Assembly (NCBI GenBank): GCA_037074705.1
Contig: CM073595.1
Location: 65,586,139-65,650,138, forward strand
DNA length: 64,000 bases
Direction of reading: 5' to 3'
Source: Zhengitettix transpicula
Lineage: Eukaryota; Arthropoda; Insecta; Orthoptera; Tetrigidae
Below, one piece after another: positions 61,101 to 64,000 of the stretch. Every line of letters starts with the position of its first letter. Position 1 is the stretch's first letter. Made by a program: the position numbers and the translations under genes. The notes beneath the pieces were generated by a model. The model had not been told where the DNA came from. It made no database searches and saw only the letters and a program-made list of their open reading frames with translations.

Positions 61101-62927
61101 TTCCTTCCCTATAATGCATCTACTCACGAAATCAATAATTTTAGGGTTCTAACACCTTCCACATCTCTCTAGTTCTCATGATTAGACTTCCTCAAACTGT
61201 CACTTGCTATACAATAATTTTTTACCTTCATTAATTGATTGATAGTTGAAATGTTGGAAGTATAGTAAAATTTGAGTGACAATGGGAACCAAGAAATGTT
61301 CTTCATTGTTTATTTGGATTACTAAGTGAAGTTTTAATATCGAGTACAGTATTCACAGATTCATTTATTAAAATATTAATATGTATTTGTTACATATCTG
61401 GTGTCTTTTTTTAAATTTCATAAATAATTAATATAGTTTATTTTAACAATGTGTTTAAATTTTCATAGACAATCTTCACTACTAGATTTCAAATCAGAGC
61501 AGATTGCAGAACAAATGACTCTTTTGGATTCAAATCTGTTTATGAAAATTGAAATACCTGAAGTTTTAATTTGGGCTCAAGAACAGAATGAGGAACGTAG
61601 CCCTAACTTAACAAGGTTCACAGAGCATTTTAATAAAATGTCATATTGGTAAGTAAGCTTATTTGAACAAATATTTACATTAAGAGTTTATATTCATAAA
61701 TTGCTATATAAATTGAAACTGAGTGCTATTATTATTATTAGAGGCCTTCAGATCCATATGAATCCATGACTGCTTGAATAAACATTCTGTATTATCAGAA
61801 ATTTTTTTACCTGACACCTTGTTCTACCATGAGCCAGTTGGTGTCTTTACATTCTGTTGTAACTTTTGCTTTTTGATATCAAATAATTTATTGATTGATT
61901 TTTTAAATATTCTCTAAATTTTATCTTGTTTAAAATTGTGAGTAAGTTACAGTGATATTCATAAATGTGAAAATGTTTAGAGTTTGCTTTTTAAGTTTCA
62001 AATTACATGTGACTTAGAGTCTTAAGAGAATCTATGTATGTCTTATCTTTGAATTATTATTACAAAATTTAATATATTACCTATGAAGGTGATTACTTAA
62101 ATTTGTTTGTTGTTCTAGGGCAAGATCTAGAATTTTGGAACAGTCTGAGGCAAAAGATAGAGAACGTTATGTTGTTAAATTTATTAAGATAATGAAACAT
62201 CTACGTAAAATTAATAACTTCAATTCATATTTGGCACTCTTATCTGCATTGGACTCTGCACCTATTAGACGTCTTGAATGGCAAAAGCATATCACAGAAG
62301 GATTAAAAGAATATTGTGCCCTTATTGATAGCTCTTCAAGTTTTCGAGCATATCGGCAAGCATTGGCAGACACACAACCACCTTGCATTCCATACATGTA
62401 TGCCATTTTTAATTAAATAAATCTAGGAATTAAATGTTACAGTTTAATTATATATATTTATGAATAAAGCCTTTAACAATATAAGCAAGTTATGATTAGT
62501 TAATTTTATATATATTACATATTTATTTGCAGGTGTGAATTTGTAGTTTGTATCATTTTTACTCAACATACTCTTAATTTTTCAGTGGACTTGTTCTTCA
62601 GGATTTGACTTTTGTTCATATTGGGAATAATGATTTCCTGCCAGAGGGGTCCATAAATTTTTCGAAACGTTGGCAGCAGTTTCATATTGTGGAAAATATG
62701 AAAAGATTTAAAAAGGGGTAAGAAAATGTTTCATTTTCTGATAAATACAATTTATTTATTGATTTACACTCTTTATCCACTCTTTTTGTTTCAGAACATA
62801 CATATATAAAAAACATGAACGCATAATTGCATTCTTTAATAATTTTGATGAATTTTTAAGTGAAGAAGCTATGTGGCAGATATCAGAGTCAATTAAACCT
62901 AGAGGAGGGAAGAAGATTCAGTCATAA
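22140..62927 (+). CDS. C3G: C3G / RAPGEF1, Rap guanine-nucleotide exchange factor
   Basis: Nineteen coding exons in consistent phase give 1212 codons from exon 1b (1199 without the two microexons; human C3G is 1077 residues). Domain order: a basic KLARRARSF segment near residue 35; a conserved helical region in exons 3-5; five Crk-type SH3-binding motifs (PPPKPPLP near 298, PPPLPPKRR 318, PPALPQKTR 580, PPPLPPKKK 637, PPALPPKR 723); the REM/RasGEF_N domain at about 805-960; and the CDC25 catalytic domain at about 980-1205 with NFNSYLALLSALDSAPIRRL and GLVLQDLTF. Family role: Crk adaptors bring C3G to the membrane, where it loads Rap1 with GTP in adhesion and receptor tyrosine kinase signalling. 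Exons 2-19 are firm. The first exon is inferred: two candidates with equal phase exist (22140 and 29790). Confidence 0.95.
22349..22394. repeat. (CA)n-rich microsatellite
   Basis: Imperfect CA repeat interrupted by TTCG and GCAG. Confidence 0.85.
22400..25050. other. C3G intron 1, AT-rich
   Basis: No exon or complete mobile element recognised. Short open frames at 23443-23637, 23695-23880 and 24117-24350 have intron-like composition and no splice-site support. Confidence 0.5.
25655..25850. repeat. Dispersed repeat, copy 1 (partner at 39260)
   Basis: Shares a colinear set of blocks with 39260-39480: ATCACGCAAATGGT, TCACTGAAAT then AGT, CCTCTCTGGTG then TCTG, and TTTAATGATTCC then AACGTTATCG. 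About 200 bases, same orientation, moderately diverged. No coding sequence recognised, so the element class is unknown. Confidence 0.65.
25913..26242 (-). other. Open frame of 109 codons, unassigned
   Basis: An open minus-strand frame rich in Arg and Lys. It is less AT-rich than its surroundings, which suggests a remnant of a mobile element. No family recognised, no conserved motif, no splice support. Confidence 0.2.
27120..27350 (-). mobile_element. Penelope-like RT remnant, inverted relative to the copy at 31.9 kb
   Basis: On the minus strand, 27350-27165 repeats the order seen at about 31880-32077 on the plus strand: AAATACCACCAAAT then GTTTTCCCT, GGAGAAAT then CCGAC/CAAAC, AAATACT then AATCGCCCCC, ACAAAATTTGGCA then AGCTGTTCAATAGAACCTTC and GTACTTGCTCGAAGAAGA. 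The plus-strand copy reads as the end of a PLE reverse transcriptase, which identifies this one. Its other limits are uncertain. Confidence 0.7.
27901..29027 (-). mobile_element. tRNA-derived SINE with 10-bp TSD, split by a later insertion
   Basis: The minus-strand 5' end (29017 downwards) reads GCCGACCTCCTGTGGTGTAG (A-box type), then TCCCGGGTTCGAATCCCGGC (B box). After the insertion at 28909-27975 it resumes with the same tail as the SINE at 54.6 kb (AATAACCTGAGATGTTGATG, CTGTAAATAAATC). The whole is flanked by the direct repeat GAGTAGTTTT at 27901-27910 and 29018-29027. Confidence 0.85.
27975..28909 (+). mobile_element. Truncated Penelope-like element nested in a SINE, 9-bp TSD
   Basis: A 935-base AT-rich insert bounded by the direct repeat TATGGGAAC (27966-27974 and 28910-28918). 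Near 28100-28200 the plus strand reads LVYKIKCLDCNTFCICQTKR then decays. This is recognisable as the GIY-YIG end of a Penelope-like element (GIYKI changed to LVYKI, YIGQT changed to CICQT). The rest is non-coding. Confidence 0.75.
29640..29789 (+). promoter_or_regulatory. GC-rich promoter-like region before exon 1b
   Basis: A local GC- and CpG-rich patch in AT-rich DNA (GTCCGGCGCC, GAGCGCGCCG). There is a TTTATTTATAG block near 29686 and repeated TCAGT initiator-like motifs at 29742-29759, right before the exon 1b ATG at 29790. The TATA-like block is about 55 bases from the first TCAGT, too far to act with it. Confidence 0.45.
29790..29862 (+). CDS. C3G: C3G candidate first coding exon 1b
   Basis: ATG at 29790, 24 codons (MPQYDDHFLQCAERPGRSYS then IIRA) plus one base to GCCC|GTGAGT. 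The leftover C joins AG of exon 2 as Gln, in frame. It is GC-rich, unlike nearby intron DNA, and follows a CpG-rich patch. Confidence 0.6.
29870..31260. other. C3G intron, no element recognised
   Basis: AT-rich sequence after exon 1b with no recognisable exon or repeat. Confidence 0.45.
31290..32090 (+). mobile_element. Penelope-like element remnant with RT end and ribozyme-like block
   Basis: The plus-strand frame 31690-31959 carries a decayed PLE reverse-transcriptase end: a mutated Y-D-D region (FMPDTFDHDKLQQFL), then TNLKITIEKEKYHQIVFPDV. A short basic stretch and stops follow. Upstream, on the minus strand (31479-31439), is a CAC / GAAGA / GAAACGTC / GTG arrangement like a hammerhead core. 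The element carries the CAGTTGGCAGCACTGCGG block at 31324. It is dead. Confidence 0.7.
31322..31372 (+). repeat. Shared block 'CAGTTGGCAGCACTGCGG'
   Basis: The block CAGTTGGCAGCACTGCGG, followed by ACAGTGAG and an AGAGACA tail, recurs at 35692-35740 and in decayed form at 33066-33120, all on the plus strand. It is a conserved part of one repeat family spread through this intron. Confidence 0.75.
33130..33600 (+). repeat. Dispersed repeat with two internal ~250-bp units
   Basis: Starts with GGCCGGCGTTGCCCGGGTTG. Two similar units follow, each with a 'TCCATAATTCC / TCCATAACCACGG' block, AATCTCGGTTGTTT / AATCTTGGTTGTTT, CCCCTCCACCCC / CCATCCCCACCC and a CTCCCC block. The same layout is in 42600-43810. 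No coding region is recognised. It resembles a non-autonomous retroposon with internal duplication. Confidence 0.65.
34039..34830 (-). repeat. Unassigned repeat remnant (partner at 39.9 kb)
   Basis: Two long open minus-strand frames (34431-34039, 34824-34459) without recognisable domains. The segment 34735-34850 (ATCCACTTTGTTGTC, TTTTAATGGCATAAGAAGGG, CGGTCAGTGAAA) matches 39918-40075 in the same order. That argues for a mobile element, not a host gene. Confidence 0.4.
35340..35745 (+). repeat. GC-rich island ending in the shared 'CAGTTGGCAGCACTGCGG' block
   Basis: About 350 bases of unusually GC-rich sequence with overlapping open frames in two plus frames, ending with the block shared with 31322. 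No family recognised. Because the end matches a repeat, I read it as a mobile-element fragment, not a gene or CpG promoter. Confidence 0.45.
36340..36720 (+). promoter_or_regulatory. CpG-rich island with a splice-donor exon, candidate third C3G promoter
   Basis: The most CpG-dense stretch in the large intron (GGGGATGGCGCCGATGGCGG, a CACG-rich run at 36447-36473). It contains CTCTTGCAG then 28 bases then GTAAGTCTG at 36531, a consensus acceptor/donor pair. Used as an internal exon the 28 bases would break the reading frame, so it fits better as non-coding first-exon sequence ending at that donor. Confidence 0.4.
37885..38335 (-). mobile_element. Penelope-like element fragment, second copy
   Basis: The minus strand mirrors the copy at 8003-8444: TCTAATTGTGATTCCTGC (decayed GIY-YIG region), AACACAATATCATCAACTCG-type sequence, AATGTACAGAAACTC, then the terminal block GTGTGGTATTTATATTATCA ending at AATAATAAGAAAGATAGACA. 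The open frame 38158-37970 is part of it. 5'-truncated at a similar place to the first copy. Confidence 0.7.
38400..39250. other. C3G intron; one unassigned minus-strand open frame
   Basis: Contains an open minus-strand frame (39055-38825, 76 codons) rich in Ser, Cys and Tyr with no recognisable family or splice support. Otherwise AT-rich with nothing recognised. Confidence 0.3.
39260..39480. repeat. Dispersed repeat, copy 2 (partner at 25655)
   Basis: Colinear with 25655-25850 over several blocks (ATCACGCAAATGGTGAGGAT, GCCTCTCTGGTGATCTG, AATTTAATGATTCC, GTAACGTTATCG). Slightly longer than copy 1 in the middle. Confidence 0.65.
39559..39650 (+). mobile_element. Decayed tRNA-derived SINE fragment
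   Basis: GCTGACCCGATGTGGTGTAG then TGGTCAGCG is an A-box-type tRNA head like those of the SINEs at 29.0 and 54.8 kb. The B box is lost or replaced. A tail 'AGTGAGAAAGTCCCCGAC' follows. Confidence 0.45.
39918..40080. repeat. Repeat remnant matching 34735-34850
   Basis: Blocks GTAATCCACGTTGTG, TTTAATAGCATAGGTAGGGA and CGGTCAGTCAAAG occur in the same order as in the partner copy. Confidence 0.5.
40100..42370. other. C3G intron without recognised features
   Basis: AT-rich, with one open minus-strand frame (42148-41912) that I cannot assign. No splice-supported exon. Confidence 0.4.
42605..43812 (+). mobile_element. Non-autonomous retroposon-like repeat, long copy
   Basis: Starts GAGTGCCCGGCGTTGCCCGG (42613). 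Diverged internal units follow with repeated 'CTCGGTTGTTTCGCGTTATT' and 'CCCCTCCACCGCCTCCCTT' blocks. It ends near 43755 with CAATCCGATGAATGGTTTAG and GACACATAGACATT, then a TATA-rich tail. The same tail is at 44957-45024. Head and tail motifs of this sort are common in arthropod RTE-type repeats; the class is inferred. Confidence 0.6.
44950..45024 (+). repeat. Solo 3' tail of the 42.6-kb repeat family
   Basis: GCAATCGGATGAATGGTTTA, then GGGGACACACAGGCATTC and ATTTTTATATATAGATATAT, matches the tail at 43750-43812. Confidence 0.7.
45070..45165. repeat. Solo left arm of the foldback family
   Basis: GGAAAGGAAAGAGAAAAAGG, then GTGCTTACTTGAAATTGAAG, matches the left arm at 7023 with a damaged donor (ACTTG instead of ACCTG). 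No right arm follows. Confidence 0.55.
45775..45885 (+). mobile_element. tRNA-derived SINE, decayed
   Basis: GCCGACCTCCAGTGGTCAGC with a shortened A-box region, then CCCCGGGTCGGATCCCGGCG (B box with a T-to-G style change), then GGCATGGCTGATGTTTGTGT as in the body of the SINE at 54.7 kb. Plus orientation, same strand as C3G. Confidence 0.65.
46846..46861. repeat. G homopolymer (16 G)
   Basis: Sixteen G in a row after a GTGTGTA run. It may form a G-quadruplex and its length in the assembly is unreliable. Confidence 0.9.
47742..47992 (+). CDS. C3G: C3G exon 2
   Basis: 251 nt, acceptor CCTTTTCAG, donor GTAACT, phase 1 in and 0 out. It encodes ADGSSSKPRGGKLARRARSF, then KEDFLEILSQMRSP and a Ser-rich linker. 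This is the common exon that both first exons can join. Confidence 0.93.
48500..48639 (+). CDS. C3G: C3G exon 3
   Basis: 140 nt, acceptor ATTTGTAG, donor GTAACT. VRFALKHFRDVVSKNKLEVL matches the start of the helical N-terminal region of human C3G (ALRYFKTIVDKMAIDKKVLEML). Confidence 0.95.
48722..48869 (+). CDS. C3G: C3G exon 4
   Basis: 148 nt, acceptor TATTTTGCAG, donor GTAAAA. SSALVSATNQVYQSLAKLIK corresponds to SSALSSCYSRVYQSLANLIR of the human protein. Confidence 0.95.
48969..49276 (+). CDS. C3G: C3G exon 5
   Basis: 308 nt, acceptor TTCTTCCAG, donor GTTAGT. It ends the helical region and starts the proline-rich part with LPDIPLTPRERLILEQT and SPPPKPPLPSR, matching LPLTDREVEILNKT and APPKPPLPGIR in human. 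Confidence 0.95.
49881..50164 (+). CDS. C3G: C3G exon 6
   Basis: 284 nt, acceptor TTTTGTCAG, donor GTTAGT. It encodes the Crk-type motif DDPPPLPPKRRTR, then a Ser/Leu/Asp-rich linker. Confidence 0.93.
50628..50867 (+). CDS. C3G: C3G exon 7
   Basis: 240 nt, acceptor TCTTCCATAG, donor GTAAAT. Low-complexity Thr/Ala/Pro/Ser linker (TATPTATTSPAITSTS). Assignment rests on phase continuity with exons 6 and 8, not on conservation. Confidence 0.82.
50944..51438 (+). CDS. C3G: C3G exon 8
   Basis: 495 nt, acceptor CTCTTTTTAG, donor GTAAGT. A Ser-rich stretch leads to GSPPALPQKTRSRR, then LSQYDNIS (identical core in human C3G) and KPPPLPPKKKH just before the donor. Confidence 0.95.
51598..51621 (+). 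CDS. C3G: C3G exon 9, 24-nt microexon
   Basis: Acceptor TTTGTTTCTTAG and donor GTAAGT enclose 24 bases, phase 1 in and 1 out. With it the protein reads KKKHMFQSVAYSVMAYMEMF; without it KKKHIMAYMEMF. Skipping keeps frame and is closer to human KHMLAYMQLL, so it is probably a cassette exon. Confidence 0.7.
51622..53160. other. C3G intron 9, first part
   Basis: AT-rich intron with nothing recognised. Confidence 0.5.
53168..53385. mobile_element. Short MITE with ~20-bp inverted repeats
   Basis: TTGAGGCAGCTAATGCCAGA at 53168-53187 is matched by an inverted TCTGGCATTAACTGCCTCAA at 53366-53385, with one mismatch. The 180-base middle is more GC-rich than the intron and has no coding capacity. No clear target duplication seen. 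Confidence 0.7.
54574..54800 (-). mobile_element. Full-length tRNA-derived SINE with 10-bp TSD
   Basis: The minus strand from 54790 reads GCCGACCTTCTGTGGTGTAG (A box), TCCCGGGTTCAAATCCCAGC (B box), then a body with AAAAGGCAAAAATAAGTTCC and a tail ending TAAATAAATCAATATGTA and a short A run. The direct repeat CAAAAATCTT at 54574-54583 and 54791-54800 flanks it. It sits in C3G intron 9, antisense to the gene. Confidence 0.88.
56200..56368 (+). CDS. C3G: C3G exon 10
   Basis: 169 nt, acceptor TGTATTACAG, donor GTAAAT. MAYMEMFGNCS then VHTYNLLQAEWQ corresponds to the LAYMQLLEDYS region of human C3G. Confidence 0.92.
56716..56886 (+). CDS. C3G: C3G exon 11
   Basis: 171 nt, acceptor ATTTTTTTAG, donor GTATGT. 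It encodes SLPPALPPKRCR, the last SH3-binding motif. A second possible donor (GAT|GTAAGC) lies 14 bases earlier but gives the wrong phase for exon 12. Confidence 0.9.
57647..57888 (+). CDS. C3G: C3G exon 12, start of REM domain
   Basis: 242 nt, acceptor AATTTTTCAG, donor GTGAGT. LDELDIIRFLVYKKTEEEGP then DIRGGHPDALIIHATKANK opens the RasGEF_N domain (human GPDVRGGSGDILLVHATE). Confidence 0.95.
58109..58123 (+). CDS. C3G: C3G exon 13, 15-nt microexon
   Basis: Acceptor CTATCAATAG and donor GTAAGC enclose AGGAGAATGAGACAG, phase 1 in and 1 out. It inserts Glu-Glu-Asn-Glu-Thr between KANKN and DFLYQEAF, inside the REM domain. Human C3G has no insert there, so inclusion is probably regulated. Confidence 0.6.
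58124..58870. other. C3G intron 13
   Basis: AT-rich intron, nothing recognised. Confidence 0.5.
58871..59045 (+). CDS. C3G: C3G exon 14, REM domain
   Basis: 175 nt, acceptor TACATTTCAG, donor GTATGT. YQEAFLTTYRTFLSPLDLV is the REM hallmark (human YCEAFLTTYRTFISPEELI). Confidence 0.96.
59100..60330. other. C3G intron 14
   Basis: Contains a C-rich open plus-strand frame (59202-59396) and, near 60110-60150, a reading resembling the 'PTLLYG' block of LINE reverse transcriptases (IPTLLYADQKRD). Both are weak. Otherwise AT-rich. Confidence 0.3.
60334..60513 (+). CDS. C3G: C3G exon 15, end of REM domain
   Basis: 180 nt, acceptor ATTTTCCAG, donor GTATTG. LKTLMDFVYQLLCSGDLTMA then ALRVKILEKY matches LKLLMELVFRLVCNGELSLA in human. 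Confidence 0.95.
61469..61648 (+). CDS. C3G: C3G exon 16, start of CDC25 domain
   Basis: 180 nt, acceptor ATTTTCATAG, donor GTAAGT. EQIAEQMTLLDSNLFMKIEI then EQNEERSPNLTRFTEHFNKM is nearly identical to human C3G. Confidence 0.97.
62119..62397 (+). CDS. C3G: C3G exon 17, CDC25 catalytic core
   Basis: 279 nt, acceptor TTGTTCTAG, donor GTATGC. KDRERYVVKFIKIMKHLRKI then NNFNSYLALLSALDSAPIRR contains the catalytic helical-hairpin region. An antisense open frame here is a shadow. Confidence 0.97.
62586..62717 (+). CDS. C3G: C3G exon 18
   Basis: 132 nt, acceptor AATTTTTCAG, donor GTAAGA. GLVLQDLTFVHIGNNDFLPE then INFSKRWQQFHI matches GLILQDLTFVHLGNPDYIDG in human. Confidence 0.97.
62795..62927 (+). 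CDS. C3G: C3G exon 19 with stop
   Basis: 133 nt, acceptor TTTGTTTCAG, stop TAA at 62925. IIAFFNNFDEFLSEEAMWQI then SIKPRGGKKIQS closes the domain (human IINFFNDFSDHLAEEALWEL, KIKPR). Confidence 0.97.
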
Positions 62928-63790
62928 AATGATTGTATACCTCAGAAAACCAAAGTGATATGTAGCCCTCAAAATAATTTATTTGAATTTTTCTCTGATT
63001 ATTACATATTTTTTGAAAGAGTATTATTTATTTTATATTAAGAATATTTTTGGCAGCAGTTGGGTCTTTGATATTTCAATTTTTGTGTTACAGATTGTAG
63101 TTACATTATCTGATGGTTTTTAGGTGGGACCAATTTCAATTGAAAATGCCCTCTTCATTTGCTGCATTAGTTATAACATTTTTAGACACTCAAATGGTGA
63201 TATAATGTATAAATCTTTTAATGATATTGCATTGTGTAATGTGAACATTGTGGTACACTGAGTTATATTTTTATTTCATTATTAGTGGTGCTCAATAAGC
63301 ACTTAGTGAATACAAGTGTGAACAAGTGTCAAATGCCCATATTGCCAATTGGAACAGCATATGAAAATGTGCTTCAGTATTTCTTATATTAAGTAGCTTA
63401 CAGTATTAGCATACAGACATTCATTATTGCCAGTGTTATCTATTAGTTCTAAGATTTAATAACAACTTTATTACAAATTATAGAAATACCACATTGTTTT
63501 TATCGAGTTCAGTCAAATGAACAGTGTAGCTCATCTTTCCATATTTTCTGTGCTCTTGGTCTATTCTAAAACACAAATTATTAAATCAAATTCAAATATA
63601 ACATTGTTAGCTTTCCAGTATTTCACTTTATTCAAAGTAAAATAACATTTGGTGCACTGTATAGGTATGATATAAAATCATATAAAACTTCACTTGCTTG
63701 TTACTAAGAGCATAGGAAATATTTTCCACCCATTTCATTAGAGATTAAATGACAGCTTAAATAAAATATACAATATGTATTCTGAGAAGA
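62928..63790 (+). other. Probable C3G 3' UTR
   Basis: No open frame. The best poly(A) signal is AATAAA at 63760-63765, about 830 bases after the stop, so the UTR may reach about 63785. Other signals further right cannot be excluded. Confidence 0.4.
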
Positions 63791-64000
63791 CTTTTTTGAG
63801 TGTTCCTTTTGATTTTGAGAAGGAAGTGAATTCTGATGGGGGAAAGGTAGAAAGTAATAATTTAAAAGACGTGACACAGGTGAGAGAGAAACCGATACAT
63901 ATCCAGAAACTCACCTTTCATGTTCAGTATCTTTTTCATTTGAATTATCCCTACAGAACAATGTGGGGTGCTCACAACATAAGCATATTCCACAGATCTG
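63791..64000. other. Downstream of C3G
   Basis: About 200 bases to the window end. No gene recognised. Confidence 0.4.

Noticed and set aside
62167..62406. Antisense open frame over C3G exon 17
   Set aside because: Shadow of the strongly conserved catalytic exon on the other strand.
1..64000. CRISPR array, operons, rRNA or bacterial insertion
   Set aside because: No regularly spaced short repeats with unique spacers, no bacterial-type gene order, no ribosomal RNA sequence seen; the genes are intron-bearing animal genes.

Overview
The window looks like nuclear DNA of an insect with a large, AT-rich, repeat-loaded genome. A cockroach or termite-type (polyneopteran) genome is my inference from gene content and element mix, not something the sequence proves. 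The genes are spliced with clean GT-AG junctions. Introns reach tens of kilobases. The non-coding DNA is full of decayed Tc1/mariner copies, Penelope-like retroelements (PLEs), tRNA-derived SINEs, foldback MITEs and (AT)n runs.

Three genes are supported. (1) Minus strand, 7246 down to 5280: the first four coding exons (182 codons) of a Polycomb-like protein (Pcl; MTF2/PHF1/PHF19 family), with the Tudor domain and first PHD finger. The rest of the gene is not found and should lie beyond the left edge. (2) Minus strand, 21694-20978: an intact single-exon LRRC57 gene of 238 codons. (3) Plus strand, 22140 to 62927: a complete C3G/RAPGEF1 gene, a guanine-nucleotide exchange factor for Rap1. Every junction was checked for phase; the full form from exon 1b is 1212 codons. 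It has a helical N-terminal region, five proline-rich SH3-binding motifs, a REM (RasGEF_N) domain and a CDC25-type catalytic domain.

Layout: 1-5.2 kb is repeat-rich sequence, probably Pcl intron; 5.2-7.3 kb Pcl exons; 7.4-8.9 kb a Tc1 pseudogene split by a PLE; 9-20.9 kb long AT-rich DNA with a PLE-related inverted element (11.4 kb), a dead mariner (14.8-15.9 kb) and two foldback elements; 21-22.2 kb LRRC57 and a divergent promoter shared with C3G exon 1a; 22.2-47.7 kb a giant first-intron region with a second first exon (29.8 kb), a CpG-rich candidate third promoter (36.4 kb) and most of the transposons; 47.7-62.9 kb C3G exons 2-19; then 3' UTR and downstream DNA.

The most interesting points are: two phase-matched alternative first exons for C3G; two in-frame microexons (24 and 15 nt) in C3G, one just before the REM/CDC25 module; hammerhead-ribozyme-like cores tied to several PLE copies; a SINE with an intact 10-bp target duplication that encloses a PLE with its own 9-bp duplication; foldback elements whose outer ends carry consensus 5' splice donors; and an eroded aromatic cage in the Pcl Tudor domain. 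I found no previously undescribed multigene system. The ribozyme/PLE families and the C3G isoform structure are the best candidates for new biology.
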